A program made the position numbers and the translations under genes. Positions 1 through 11,495 of a DNA stretch of 64,000 nt are shown here, one piece after another. The notes below the pieces were generated by a model. The model was not told the origin of the DNA, searched no databases, and was given only the letters and a program-made list of their open reading frames with translations. The stretch is from Poa pratensis (lineage: Eukaryota; Streptophyta; Magnoliopsida; Poales; Poaceae): the NCBI GenBank assembly GCA_947311845.1, contig CAMZMU010000052.1:134259169-134323168 (forward strand). The letters are read 5' to 3'. Numbering within the stretch: position 1 is the first letter of the stretch; each line of letters opens with the position of its first letter.

Positions 1-315
1 GCCGTGCTCGTCGTCGCCTCCCCGGACCTGCGCCGCCTCTGCGCCTTGCTCGCCGTCACGCCCGAGGACCTGCGCCGCCCGAGGAGCTGCGCTGCCTCTG
101 CGCCGTGCTCGCCGTCGCCTCCCCGGACCTGCGCCGTGCTCGCCGTTGCGCCGCCTCTGCCGCCTCATGCTCGCCTCCCCTCTCCGGCGGCCATAGCTCT
201 CAACGGTGAGCAAATTTAGGAAATTTGTTAGAAGTAAAATTTTAGTGTTAGCAAATTTGTTAGAAGTAATTTTAGGAAGCAAAATTTGCTACTGTTTTAG
301 TTTAATTAGGTAGTT

Positions 316-440
316 TTAGTTAGTTTAGTGTTAGCAAAATTAGTGCATAGTAGTTAGCAAAATTAGTGTATAGTTAGTTTAGTGTTAGCAAAATTAGTGT
401 ATAGTTAGTTTAGTGCTAGCAAAATTAGTGTATAGCTAGT
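316..440. repeat. AT-rich minisatellite, about 31-bp unit
   Basis: About four imperfect copies of a unit containing GCAAAATTAGTGTATAGTTA, inside the CACTA element upstream of its gene. No function is evident. Confidence 0.7.
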
Positions 441-758
441 TGCTAAGTATTCTAATATGAAATATGAAATGTTTGTATATTGTTTAAATGAGTATGAAAA
501 TTTTCTGAGCATTTTGGTATATTGTTGGTATTTTGGTATATTATTTTAGTTACTTAGATAGATAGCTAAATTTTTGATCTTGCAAAATTAGTGTTGCTAC
601 TAGTTGCTACATGCAATATTCTGTATATGAAATATTTGTTGCAATATTGTGTATATTATAAGAAATTATTGTTGCAGGATAATTTTCTTGAAGCAGAAGA
701 AATGAGTATTGTGTATAACAAATATTGTTGTTACTAAATTTAGCAGGAACATTGAGCT

Positions 759-3700
759 ATGGACCCCGTCGATATAAACATGGAGGGACTAACTAAGGAG
801 CAGGCTGAAGATTGTATGCGCCAGTTGATATTTGGAAATGCACAACGTGGACCAGATGGCGGTGGAGAAGATGGCGGTGGAGAAGATGGCAGTCAGGTTT
901 TGAACGACTCCGGTGAGGGAGTTGAGCTAGAAGAAATAAGAGACGACAACGAAATGCCCTTAATAACAAACTCAGGCGAGGTATATATATTAAGTCTCTG
1001 TTGATCACTAGATGCATTAATTGATTTGTATTGCACTTATTAACGAATCATTTTTCATTTAGCCCTCCGGATCTAGCGGAACTACGCGAAAGACGAAAGG
1101 AGGTCCGGCCCAAAGGATGGGAGATGGTGCAAGGTTATCGATCGACATAGTTGCTGATGATGGCAAACCGCTGAAACCCGAAGACAACTGCCGTAAATAT
1201 GTAAGTCAATGCGGAGTTCTTGTTAGGGACACGATCCCGATCAACATTGTAGAATGGAATAAGCCTAAGAAAGCCAACGGTGGAGCTAGTTATGTCGAGC
1301 AAAGAATTAAAGATTTGCTTTGGGACACGCTCTTGACACATTTTAGCCTACCGCAAGGTCTCCCAGATAAGAAGAAGGCCAAAGTCAAGGAGTGGACTCT
1401 TAAGAAGATGGCCACACAATTCCAGACCTGGAAGAAAACATTGTGGAAAAAATATAAGAAAGAAACTCCAGATTTCACTGGACATCTAGAGAAGATAAAA
1501 GATGCCTGGCCCGCATTTGTGGCGTATAGGAAATCGTCTACTGCTGTGGCCCGATCGGCCATAAATAAGATGAATGCTGAGAAGAAGATATATCACCATA
1601 CTTTTGGGGTCAGGTGGCTACAAGACTGCCGTGCCTAAGTGGGAAGCATTTGAAAACAAACTGCGTGAAAAAGGGATAATTCCACAGACAGATGACTGGC
1701 CCGAGAGGTCCAAGTTCTGGTTGTTCGCGCATGGGGCAGGGTTGGACCCAAACATAGGGCTGATTGTTGCAAAGGGAAAATGGACGAAAAAAATTACAAG
1801 AGTCATAAAAAAACTTGTGGACGCAATAGGCCTAGTTCGAAAGGGAATATTTGTTCCCGTTAGAGAGGACGACAAGCTGACACTCACCCTCGGGAATCCT
1901 GAACACTGGGGACGATGTCGAGGCTACGGACGTTGCAAGTTATAGAAGTCGTTCCAGAAATAAGAAGAAGGGGTTGGACCGGTTATCGGAATTAGAACGC
2001 CAGGTGCAGCGGCAGCAGGAGCAACTTGACTCAATTACCTAGCAAAGGGCATCTCAGCAGCAGCTAGAAGATCCTGCAGTCGATGCCGACCCATCTCAGC
2101 GGAAAAGCAGCGTGGGTTCCACGCAGCTAGAAGATCCTGCAGTCGAACCACTGGCGGCTCACTACCCCGTGGATGATATCACGGAGAAGAAAAATTGTGA
2201 GCTACATATGTCAATGAAGAACATATCCTTCCCGGTGGCGGACGGCTATGCTTTACCAAACCAACCTAGAACAACCTACCATGTTGGTCAGATTCCAGCT
2301 GGATATGCTCGTGTCGGGGTGGCAAAAGTTATGCCGGGATTCCAGACACTGAAGCTTGACATTCCTGGAGGTGACGACAAGAAGACACTGGGAGAAGTCG
2401 AGCTGGGTATCGTTCTATGGAAGAAGAAATACATCATGTTTCCAGTCTCAGCGCCAAGGCCACCGACTCCTTCGAGTCGAAATCCACCACCTCAAAGTCC
2501 ATCCCACCCCGACGATTGGGATCCCACCGCGAGTCCATCACCCGCGCCGTCCCGTCAGCCGACTGATGCGCCCACTAGTAATTTGACAAAGCGAAAGTTG
2601 CAGTTCACGTCGACTAGTACTATGCCCAGGAAAGACAGGTCTCCTGTCAAGAAACGTGCAAAGATACCCAAGAAAGTCAAGACTCCTGACAAGTTACCTT
2701 ACAAGAAGACTAACGAGGAATTAGAAAAGAGCATGCGTGCCGATGTGAAAGCCCATTTTGCACTGAAAAAGCCCCCTACAGACCCCATAAAGGAACTTCT
2801 GCAGACTATACCAAAGGAGAACATTGATCGCACAGTTGACAACTTATATGACCCTCCATCGAGCCCCCTTATAGACTATGAGCGCTGTATTGAGAAGACA
2901 CATAGCTCACAGATGGAGGAGAAGAAATGCGGGAAAAAAGTTCCCCAGCTCGGAGAACAAGAAGTACAATCGATCGCCCCGCTCAAGGTGTTTTCTGATA
3001 AGGCAGTCCTCTACAACGACAATGTTGCTCATGAAGTCCTAGGCGACACAGGTTACGACATTGCTGAGATAGCATATCGATTTGTTCTCGTGCAACCTCT
3101 GGTCACAGATACGAAGGCTCTAACAATACAATTATGGAAATTGCATAACTGGTACATGACCGCCGCAAAGGAAGGGAGATTCTATTTTATGGCGGGAGTT
3201 AAGGAAGAGCACTACTTCCGAGAATACGCTGTGCAGGTTGAGTTCTCCGAACTTTTTCAGATGTACAATCAACGTGCCCTCGACAAATCTATCGCCAGCT
3301 GCTATTGTCTGTAAGTGATTTATTTGTGTAATTTAGTTCTTTAGTTAAGCTCGTTCATTACCTGTAATTATCCTCGCGACATTCTTTTGTACGCTATTAT
3401 GCTGAATGAAGATTCGTGAATGCAGAGTGGGAGGAATCTGGGACATTGGGTTCATTGACCCGGCTAAAGTTCATGAAGTCACCGTAGATCAGTATGCCCA
3501 GGACACAGAGGAGTTTTTGCTAACGTTTTTAAAGCGACAAAATACCAAAAAAGAAATATTTTTTCCTTACAATTTCAAGTGAGTGTTACTGTCTTGTACA
3601 CATTCTATTTTGATTTCCCAATGTTAAGTGTAATTGACGAGTTATGAATAACTGCGTATATAAACGTACGCAGGTTCCACTTCATTCTGCTAATCATTAG

Positions 3701-4368
3701 AATCGAGGCTGGAGAAGTTGAAATCATGGACTCATTAAGAAGAGAGCCTGATGAATATAAGAGCGTGCGTTATATGCTCAAGAGGTAATTTCAATCGCAC
3801 TATATCGGCCTCTTTCATTCATTTCCTGATATCAAGTAAGTAATAACTACTCAATTCATTTTCTTTGCCGGGCAGGGTTTGAAAACAGTTCATCACGGAA
3901 GAACGCAGTGAATGGAAAGATAAGCTGGACTTTAAGGCTAACAACGTAAGTAGTACTACGTACCTAGGTCCGCGTATCTCTCTAATTCTAGTTTCAATAC
4001 CATTATCATTCTCTTGATTATTATTTGATTGAATTATATTCTCGTATAGTCGTGCCTGCGACAAACAGAGGGAACGAATTTATGTAGATACTACGTTTGC
4101 GAGTACATTCACATGAAGGTCAATGAGAGAGTCAATAGTCAAAGAAATCAAGAGGTACGTAAACATCATTCACAACTTTATTTTGGTACCATCAATTGTG
4201 TTTAGTTTCCTTCATAATTGATTTGATATCCTTCTTTTAAAGATGGCAAGGAAGCGGAACCAGCTCCTACCAATTAACCGCGTAAAAGCAATTGCGGAGG
4301 AATTGGCGGGATTTTTCCTTACGCAGGTCATACCTAAATCCGGAGAATTCCACTATATCGAAAATTAG
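759..4368 (+). pseudogene. CACTA-borne gene: transposon domain plus C48 (Ulp1-like) cysteine protease, decayed
   Basis: Exons run 759-979, then from 1063 to about 3313, with shorter exons near 3427-3580, 3673-3785, 3875-3946, 4050-4155 and 4243-4368, most bounded by GT/AG. The first part has the lysine/tryptophan-rich, leucine-poor look of the grass CACTA ORF. Residues 1-115 of the 2112-3314 frame are a conserved grass transposon domain, followed by a Pro/Ser/Lys-rich linker. The C-terminal exons carry a C48 peptidase core: His in FHFILL (about 3674), Asp in IMDSL, Gln in LRQTEGTN, and Cys in NLCRYY (about 4080). So all four catalytic positions are present. The gene is broken by a frameshift near 1610, a stop near 2039 and a TGA early in the exon at 3875. 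C48 domains are common passengers of plant CACTA elements and are thought to cleave SUMO-like conjugates. I see no sign that it is functional. Confidence 0.75.
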
Positions 4369-4659
4369 CCTCCCTCCATGTACTAGCAGTGATCTCCATG
4401 TAATGAGTACTTTATGTGTGTACATATATATACCAAGTTGTATGTGTATTATGTATATGCATTAACGTGATCTTCATGTGTGCGAAAACTTTTTTTATGC
4501 ATCGACGTGATCTCCGAACGATGGAAAAGTCCGAAACCCATAACCCTGAAAAATAAGCGAAAAGAAAAAAAAATGCCGCGGCAGCGTTTTAGACGTTTTT
4601 CTGCCGCGGCAGGAAAAAAAAGCAGAAAGGTCCTCTGTCCGCGCGCCGCTCCGCCCACG

Positions 4660-4797
4660 TGGAGACCTTTAGTTCCGGTTCGTAAGCAACCGGGACTAAA
4701 GGGTGGGGTCCTTTAGTCCCGATTTGGCAGTCCCGGTTGCACAACCGGTACTAAAGGGCCTCTGGAACCGGGACTGTTGCCCCGTTTTCTACTAGTG
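4660..4797. repeat. CACTA subterminal repeats and right terminal inverted repeat
   Basis: Direct and inverted copies of a motif of the type CCGGGACTAAAGG / CCTTTAGTCCCGG occur at about 4665-4780, followed by the terminus ending CTACTAGTG. In CACTA elements such subterminal repeats bind the element-encoded TNPA-type protein. Confidence 0.85.
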
Positions 4798-5346
4798 CGG
4801 TCTACGTGGTAGTGATGAGACGCACTGTTGGCTCCACATCATGCGGCCAAGGCGCAATGGCTGCTGCCGGCTCTGACTCGGCAATGAGTAGGGAGACAAA
4901 ATACAGAAGATATTAAAACCGTGATGTTGGACGAATCTGACGTTTGAGCGTAATACAATAATTTCTTCCGGTTTGGCGTTTTGCGTACTCATTTGGAGAT
5001 CTTTTGATCACTGCGTTTCTTCTCCAGCGATTACCTAGCAAGGTAGAGTACTTATTTCTTGAGGAAGTTAGGTTGGGAATTCCCAAAAAGAAACAGCGAG
5101 GAGTGATAAAGTACGGCTGATTTCATTTAGAGCACAAGAAGAGCCAAAATTCATGGATATATACACTGTCATAGAATCACAAGGTAGAACGGCTGATCGG
5201 CTTAGCCAAAATCGAAATAAGAACCCACGAAGCTTCGGGCGCCACCGCTTCCTGCCTCGCCGCACAGCTGATGCCCAACCGTGCGTAACTCTTCAGAGCT
5301 CGCCGATACAACCAAAACTTTTCCAGCTTCGCGCTCTGGCTTCTTG
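4798..5346 (-). other. FLZ-A 3' flank (shared by paralogues)
   Basis: This non-coding stretch is homologous to 10960-11318 plus 15571-15807 (FLZ-B), 22195-22950 (FLZ-C) and 56890-57460 (FLZ-D). Shared blocks include GACTCGGCAATGAGTAG, AATCTGACGTTTGAGCGTAA and TTCTTCTCCAGCGAT. It lies downstream of the minus-strand gene and probably holds its 3' UTR and terminator, although I cannot place the poly(A) site. Confidence 0.7.
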
Positions 5347-5634
5347 TTATAAGCTCGCAACAGACACCTTCCAGGACTCTTGGGGCCGCGGCACTGTTCC
5401 AGAGGAGTAGGGTTGTAGCAGCCGGCCGGCCTTCCTGGCGCAGGCGTCGTCGAGTCGCATCTGCTGGTGGCGGCACTCGTCGCTGCAGAAGGGAGTGTCC
5501 CCTCTGTACATGAAGATGTCGTCCTCCTGCGCCAGCAGCTTGTCGCAGAGGGCGCAGGCGTCCATGGCGGGCCTGCCGCGCTCGCCTACCAGCTCGTCGT
5601 CTAAGAAGAAAGCGCAGTCTACAGATGACACCAT
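5347..5634 (-). CDS. FLZ-A: short FCS-like zinc finger protein (DUF581), 95 aa
   Basis: An uninterrupted 95-residue protein with one FLZ domain at about residues 24-60. Zinc ligands are C27, C30, C50 and C54 (Cx2C-x19-Cx3C), with the family signature DIFMYRGDTPFCSDECR. An ATG further upstream (5772) is in frame, but the start at 5634 matches FLZ-B and places the TATA-like box about 100 bp upstream. FLZ proteins are plant-specific adaptors that bind the SnRK1 kinase through the finger; several respond to sugar, ABA or stress. The N-terminus is short and acidic (FFLDDELVGERG), and the C-terminal tail ends ESWKVSVASL, a motif kept by the paralogues. The gene lies between a CACTA element (downstream) and a LINE inserted about 290 bp upstream of the ATG, which may affect expression. 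Identification of the family is firm; the specific role is unknown. Confidence 0.92.
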   Translation of the reverse strand: MVSSVDCAFFLDDELVGERGRPAMDACALCDKLLAQEDDIFMYRGDTPFCSDECRHQQMRLDDACARKAGRLLQPYSSGTVPRPQESWKVSVASL

Positions 5635-5730
5635 AGTATGTGTAGGTGATTTTCGAGAAGCAGACCTAAGCTTTGCAGTGGTGAGGGAGGTCGAGATCGA
5701 GGGAGGTGAGTGTTCAGTGAAGCGGAGGCA

Positions 5731-5742
5731 GGGGTATATATC
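5731..5742 (-). promoter_or_regulatory. Putative TATA region of FLZ-A
   Basis: The plus-strand sequence GGGGTATATATCG reads as a TATATAC box on the minus strand about 100 bp upstream of the FLZ-A ATG. The same box in the same context (GGAAGCGGATGCAGGGGTATAT and variants) precedes FLZ-B, FLZ-C and the orphan promoter at 50954. Confidence 0.6.
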
Positions 5743-5924
5743 GTCCCCCTCCTCTAGCCGCGTTGCATGCATCTACGCTTAACAGTTGAAGGTAGACAGG
5801 TGGTGGACTCACTCGCATGCAGATATTTTTTTCTTTAATACGCAGATATTTCGCAGGCCTCACAATCAAACACATCGCCTGGTCGATTGGCAGGCAGCTA
5901 CAAGCAAGCCATTTGCAGTTTTAA

Positions 5925-8059
5925 GACCCTAGACTCAAGCCGAGCCCGGCTTTAAATTAATGAAGCCACCATCCCAACAAGGTTCGTACACTCGGCGGCG
6001 CCGAACAAAGAGCGCGGAGGCTCAAAATAAAGAAACAAAAGCCGGCAAACACAAGGCGGACCACGGCGGAAAGACTAGAGTAGAAGGGACCAACTACCTA
6101 GACTAGAGCTACCACCGGAAGGAGTGAAAACCCCCAAGGTGTTTACAACACAACTCCTGATCCCACAAGACTCAGGGAACACAAGCAGGAAAGGGAGGGC
6201 GCCTTCAGATCGGCGCCTCCCTGGTGCTGGCGTAGAGCGAACGAATTCTACTAATCGTCAGCTCCACCGCCCCTCTATCTGATCTCCTAGCCACTGGCTT
6301 CTACACCTGGAAGAACATAGATAGTTTGTATAGTAGGTCAGTCGCTTGCGAGGGCAGAGTACCCTCAATGGTAAACTTGTTCCTAGTCGTCCAAAGGGTC
6401 CAAACTAAGGCAGCGCAAGCCGTCCAAAGAACACGTTTCATTTGGCCCCCAAACTTGCGCACCTCTCGGTACAAGTCAGAGAAACAGGTTGGATTCCACG
6501 CACATCCCAGCTGTTCGCGAACTGCACTCCACATGAACCGCGCGAGGGGGCACGTGAAAAAGATGTGGTTCATATCCTCAAACTCTCCACAAAGAGCGCA
6601 TCTACACGTGGTAGGCCCCTGCCTACGACGGATGTTGTCGTTGGATGGGAGTCGCTTCCTGATAAGTTGCCAAAGGAAAACCGTGATCTTCTGGGGAACC
6701 GCAATTCTCCAGATCTCTAGGAAATGTCGTCGTGGGGACCCTTGGCAAAGTTTCTTATAGAGGGAGCGAACCGTGAACCTCCCCGAAGGTTCAAGAGCCC
6801 AAGTAATGCGATCTGGGTCCGTCGAGAGCCGAGTCGCATCCAACTCTCTCATCAGATTGCCCCACTGGGCCATCTCTGCGGGGCCAAAAGCGCGACGGCA
6901 GGGAATGTCCCACTGGCCTCGCCTCCTGGTATGAGCGATGGAAACCTCCGGGTCCACCGTAATGGCAAAAATCTCCGGGTATCTATCGGAAAGTGGGCCG
7001 ACACCAACCCACCAGTCTCTCCAAAGTCTGGTAGATGTCCCGTTCCCCACCTGGTGTTTCGCCCCCAAGCGAAACACATCTTTGACTTTCTGGATGGCTT
7101 TCTAGAACTGGGAACCCTGTGTGCAGTTGTCCAGTAGTAAGTCTTTGTCCCTGAGGTACTTGTTCCGGAGAATATCAGCCCACAAGCCTTGTTCTCCGGC
7201 GTATAGCCGCCAAATCCATTTGGCCATCAGGCACAGGTACATGCGTTTGGTGTTCATGACCGCCAAGCCCCCCAAGGCTTTGGGCATGCACACGTCCGAC
7301 CAACGAACCCAATGGTATTTGCGTTTGGGGCCATTGTTACCCCAAAAGAAACGAGCACGGTGGGAGTCCATAGCATGGTGCGTGCCGTTTCCAAGCAAGC
7401 ATACCCCCATCGCGTGTAGGGGGTAGGCTAGAGAGGCAGGCGTCGACCAACGTAAGTCTCGCCGCCGAAGACATGAGTTTGCCCATCCAAGGGTCAGCTC
7501 TCTTGCCTACCTTCATCGGTAGCGAACCTCAATCCGCGGCCGTGAGCGCCCTGTCACTTATGGGGAGCCCCAAATAAGTGAAGGGAAAGGATCCTAATTT
7601 GCAATTCAACATGTTTGCGATCCTTTGTTGTTCCGTCGAGGTGGTTCCCAAAACCATGACCTCGCTCTTGTGGAAGTTGATCCTCAGCCCCGACATACTC
7701 TCAAAACATAGTAGAATGAATTTGAGGTTTGCAATGGTCAAATCGTCGGGCTGGAACATGATGATTGTGTCATCTGCGTACTGCAGGTGAGATACCCCCA
7801 GGTATCAGATCAGGGACAAGGCCTTTAATATGTCCCCTCCTCCTGGCTGCGTCCAGGACAGCCGCGAGGGCCTCTACCACGTAGTCAAACAGTAGAGGAG
7901 AGAGGGGGTCACCCTGGCGGACCCCTCCCCCATTTCTGAAGAAATTACCAACTTCTCCATTAATGGTAATGGCTGTCTGGCCTCCCAAGACTAGCCCCAT
8001 AGCCCGGTGAACCCAACCGGGGTCAAAGCCCTTACGCAGGAGGACTTCTCGCAGGAAAG
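5925..8059 (-). mobile_element. LINE-A, 5'-truncated non-LTR retrotransposon
   Basis: The insertion is flanked by a target site duplication, GCCATTTGCAGTTTTAA at 5908-5924 and the same with one extra T at 8060-8077. The uninterrupted site is seen in the paralogous flank near 53465. The element lies on the minus strand with its 3' end on the left and is truncated inside the reverse transcriptase at about 8059. It sits in the FLZ-A upstream flank. Confidence 0.88.
6301..8059 (-). pseudogene. LINE-A ORF2 remnant: reverse transcriptase and zf-RVT domain
   Basis: The 5' piece (7770-8059) carries RT motifs, including the GVRQGDPLSPLLF block. The YADD catalytic motif is readable near 7765-7780 but in a shifted frame. 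Pieces at 7529-7759 (FTYLGLPIS motif) and 7102-7410 continue the thumb region. The C-terminal piece 6301-7077 (about 258 aa) is the zf-RVT domain with CRCALCGEFEDMNHIFFTCP. The endonuclease and ORF1 are missing through 5' truncation. Several frameshifts separate the pieces, so no active protein is made. Confidence 0.85.
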
Positions 8060-8077
8060 GCCATTTGCAGTTTTTAA

Positions 8078-8293
8078 CGCTTCGGAAATAAGAAATGAGT
8101 TGTCTCACTGAAGGGTTGCCAGCTAGTTTGTTATGGAAATCCTGCTCGTTCGTGTATTGGGGAAGCACCTGGAAGTTCCAGTTGCACAGCTAAGTGGGCA
8201 GTCTTGGTTTTGTGCCAGGCGTCAGGTCGTAATCTTCGGAGTCTGCAAGAAATTCGTCGACATTCGTCCACATTTTCTGAGGCGAGGTAAGGT

Positions 8294-8354
<61 letters not shown>

Positions 8355-8697
8355 CCTCTGCGTCAGCGATGACATGCAAGGTGATGCTTTTCCCGATAGT
8401 CTTAGCTGTCCAAGGTTGGTTGCAGAGTGTGGAGCAGGAATAAACTGTAAGTTTGATAATTTGCCGTGGAATGGTTTCCATTAAGAAATAGCCGGTGGAG
8501 TCGTGCAAGATACTTTATTCTGCTTGTGCAGACTGTGAGTCACGACCTATCAAGTTGTTGGTGACGGCCGATGAGGCACATGGTTTTTGGTTGTTGCGTC
8601 GGTGTCGACATATTCGAGACAAGCCATGATGAGATCTCATGATGGATCTAACTAGGTGACGAGTAGTGACACGTAAGAGAGAAAGAGAACAAAGATT
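8078..8697 (-). other. FLZ-A distal upstream flank
   Basis: This sequence is homologous to 18862-19690 (FLZ-B) and 53480-54060 (orphan unit). Shared blocks include TTGTATTGGGGAAGCACC, AATCTTCGGAGT and GACTGTGAGTCACGA. No gene is visible. It continues the upstream region that LINE-A split. Confidence 0.7.
8297..8354. repeat. Compound microsatellite (TA)n(GA)n
   Basis: About 21 TA dinucleotides followed by seven GA dinucleotides, absent from the equivalent place in the FLZ-B and orphan upstream flanks. It should be length-polymorphic. Confidence 0.95.
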
Positions 8698-8710
8698 CAA
8701 AGCCATAGAA

Positions 8711-10213
8711 AATGTATCATTCTCAAAAAGATAGCAAAACGACTCCCGCGTTGCCCCAGCTGGCGACCCGAGAAATCCCAAACCCTAGCCGCCGTGGAGC
8801 TCTCCCCGTCTCTCCCATCGTCGCTGCCGCGGCTAGGTTCACGGTGGCGGTGGACCTCGTTCATTAAGGGGATGGGGGCCTCCGGCTGTCCCGCGTGGCG
8901 GCGGAATCTGGATACCGGGGCGGGGGTGAGGCTCAACCCACCCTCGGCAGCGTGGCACGCTGGTGGCCAGGTCCACGGAGGTGTTGCTCGAGAGGTTCGA
9001 CCGATTCAACTCGGTGGCTGCTATGTAGCGGCACCGACGAGTAGGCAGGCTCGTCCGGCTTGGCGTGGTGGGGGTGGCGGCCGTCCATCCAGGCTCTCAT
9101 GGTGACGTTGGTGACGCTATCTGGTGAGGCAGGTGCGTCGACCTCTGTGGTGGCTGCAGGTGGGTGCCTGATCTGGATGGCTATATATTGTTTTCGAGGT
9201 TGGTAGTGGTCTGGCTTGGTAGGGGCGTTGTCGCCACATTGGGGTGGCGAGGCATGTGCGTCGACCTCTATGGTGGTGGCATGAGCCGGTTCTGACTGGT
9301 TGCATGAGGTAGTTGTCTAGAAACTTCGGGAAAAAGTTCCAGCTAGCTCTTGTTGGACGGCGCCGTCGGCGCATGTGGGCATCGTTCTCCTACTTGAAGG
9401 CGCCACCATGGAGTCTTCTTCGACCTCTCCATCCTCGGAGCAAGATTTTGGGTGAAAGTCTAGACCCGTTGGGTCGGGCGACGAGCGTCGTTCTTGACAT
9501 CTCTTTTCTCCTTTGGGGTGTCCCCTTGAAGATCTTGTTCACATACGCTATTCTCGGTGGGCCGGCCACTCACAGCTTTGTGGGCGACAGTGGTTCGATG
9601 GGCGAAGGGGGTTCCCGTGTGGCTGTTTGCGTGGCAACAACAAAGTTGGTGAGCGATGATTTGCTCTCAACAGAGGCTTTGTGGTCGGCTCTCCTCTGGC
9701 ATGTCCGAGTGTCTTTTTCCTGGTCTCCCCAGGCTGTGAAGTCGAAGCTGCTAAGTTATCGAACATCTACCATTGAGCGATGTACGATGACCTGCATGGG
9801 GCGGTTCGGTAGTGAAAATCTTCTTTGGCGCAGATCATCATGATAATCGGAAGATGTCTGCCTATACATGAAGAGTCATCTGTTTGGCATAGTCCGACGT
9901 GGCCTTCTCAGCGTCGCTTCAGCGATGGTCAACTTGGTGGTATTCTAGTAAAGTCGGGGTCGTTGCTGAGTGATGATAATGACACGGGGGCGGGGGGGGG
10001 GGGGGGGGGGGGGCAACCTTGACGACGACGATCATCTCGGTGTTGTGTGGGTAGTATGGCTGTCTGTGTGTATCCTCGTGGCGATCGTGATCCATGACAG
10101 TCGTCGTCGAGAGCATTTGTTCCGGTTTTCGGCCAGGTTCCCGCAACTAAACCGGCAAACTCTCTTCTTCGTAGTTAATAAAAATTACAAGTCTTTTGAT
10201 TTGTTTAAAAAAA
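8711..10213 (+). mobile_element. Non-autonomous retroposon, about 1.5 kb, probably LINE-derived
   Basis: The block is flanked by a 13-bp duplication, CAAAGCCATAGAA, at 8698-8710 and 10214-10226. It starts near a GC-rich leader (AACCCTAGCCGCC) and ends in an AT-rich, A-rich tail (TTGTTTAAAAAAA). Only short, unconvincing ORFs exist. It contains a run of about 27 Gs near 9985-10012. These traits fit a retroposed non-autonomous LINE relative or processed transcript; I do not recognise a source gene. Confidence 0.7.
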
Positions 10214-10226
10214 CAAAGCCATAGAA

Positions 10227-10959
10227 TAGTGACCCGACATAGAGTAGTGACACACATTTGCATAATTTATTCAATTTCATCTTGAGATGCGTGATCGGGA
10301 TGCAGGTTGCTCATAGGTAATTTCAAACTATTTTGGTTGAGCTTATGTGTGGATTCATTTAGGAAACCAACCATAGCCCAATTTATTTATTAGCCGCTTC
10401 AATTTTATTTCAATTTAGTTGTAATAAATTATGTGATTTTATTCAATTTGGTTATTAAAATATGATACTTATTTATTTAATCGTGTACAACATTTGCCTC
10501 AAAGAATATGTGTCCCAATATGTTGAATAAAATAAAACAGGGCGGACCAAATGGGTCGCCCGGTTGGGTGGAGTGGCCGGGAAAGGTCAGACATGGACAA
10601 ACGCATGTTCGTTTGACGACCAAAATGAACAAAACTAAGACAAAAATCATGTCCGTTTGGGTCGACGCGCTGGAGTAGCCCTTACTACTCAGTCCCGCAT
10701 CAACCATATTTGTGCTTTTACCGGATTATGAGAGTTAGACTGGTGAAGATGTTTTTACCCGATTATGAGAGTTAAGAGTGGTGGGTCACTATGAGGCGGT
10801 ACGATTTACAAGCTGTGCAATAAAATGAAACTGTTTGAATCAATTGATGCAGAGATCTAGATTTCGCTCACCTTTTCGGGGGAAAAAAAACTTAGATGCA
10901 AGGTGATTTTGCTAGGAAGTACTGTATATAGTATCCGTGGAGATATTTGTGCTGCTGGC
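10227..10959. other. AT-rich spacer without recognised gene
   Basis: No coding region is supported. A GC-richer patch at about 10530-10680 (CCGTTTGGGTCGACGCGCTGG) resembles small transposon-derived sequence, but I cannot define its ends. Confidence 0.5.
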
Positions 10960-11318
10960 TGCTGGCAGTGAGTCACACAGTTGGTCTTACGTGCGATGTC
11001 CACATCATGCTGACTCGGCAATGAGTAGGAGACAAAGTACAGAAGAAATAACCGTGATGTTCGACGAATCTGACGTTTGAGCGTAATACATTAATTTCAT
11101 CTGGTTTTGCGTTTTGCGAACTCATTTGGAGATCTTTTAATTGCTGCGTTTCTTCTCCAGCGATCACCTAGCAAATGCAAGGTGAAGGTTCGGTTGGTAA
11201 TTCATGAAAAGAAACTGCGAGGACTGATAAAGTACGGCTGCAACAGCGAGGAGTGAATCAGTGATAAAGTACGGGTGCTTTCATTTAGAGCGCACTAGGA
11301 CAGCCAAATTCAAGGATA
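10960..11318 (-). other. FLZ-B 3' flank, distal part
   Basis: Homologous to the 3' flanks of FLZ-A, -C and -D. It stops at 11318, where LINE-B begins; the rest of the flank resumes at 15571. Near 11195-11270 a short segment (GAGGACTGATAAAGTACGG / GAGTGATAAAGTACGG) is duplicated in tandem. Confidence 0.75.
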
Positions 11319-11495
11319 TATATAATTTTTTTTAGATAAATGGCTTTATTACTTAAAAGTTCAAGTATTACACCCGGCATCTGCATAACAAATGCACACA
11401 GCCGCAATCCGAATAGCTAAAATAAAAGTACCGAAATAAACGAGTTACAGCCAACTGGGGAAGTAAAACGCATATGCCATAGCAAGCTCATCAAC

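Larger units (their letters stand above)
1..4797 (+). mobile_element. CACTA DNA transposon, 3' portion
   Basis: The right terminus is visible: the sequence ends TCTACTAGTG at 4797, the inverted form of a CACTAGTAGA start. It is preceded by subterminal repeats of the ACCGGGACTAAAGG type, and inside lies a decayed gene of the kind carried by grass CACTA elements. The left terminus lies outside the window. The first 760 bases hold a GC-rich low-complexity stretch (1-200) and then AT-rich sequence with a minisatellite, but no gene I recognise. The right end abuts the FLZ-A 3' flank, whose paralogue near FLZ-D continues uninterrupted across the equivalent position. Confidence 0.85.

Noticed and set aside
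759..1004. First CACTA ORF as a separate small gene
   Set aside because: It runs into a GT donor and continues in the exon at 1063, so it is exon 1 of a larger transposon gene.
8190..8508. ORFs with long Ile-Tyr repeats
   Set aside because: They are translations of the TA microsatellite.
9985..10012. G-run as a quadruplex regulatory site
   Set aside because: It is a plain homopolymer inside a retroposon; a slippage or assembly effect is more likely.
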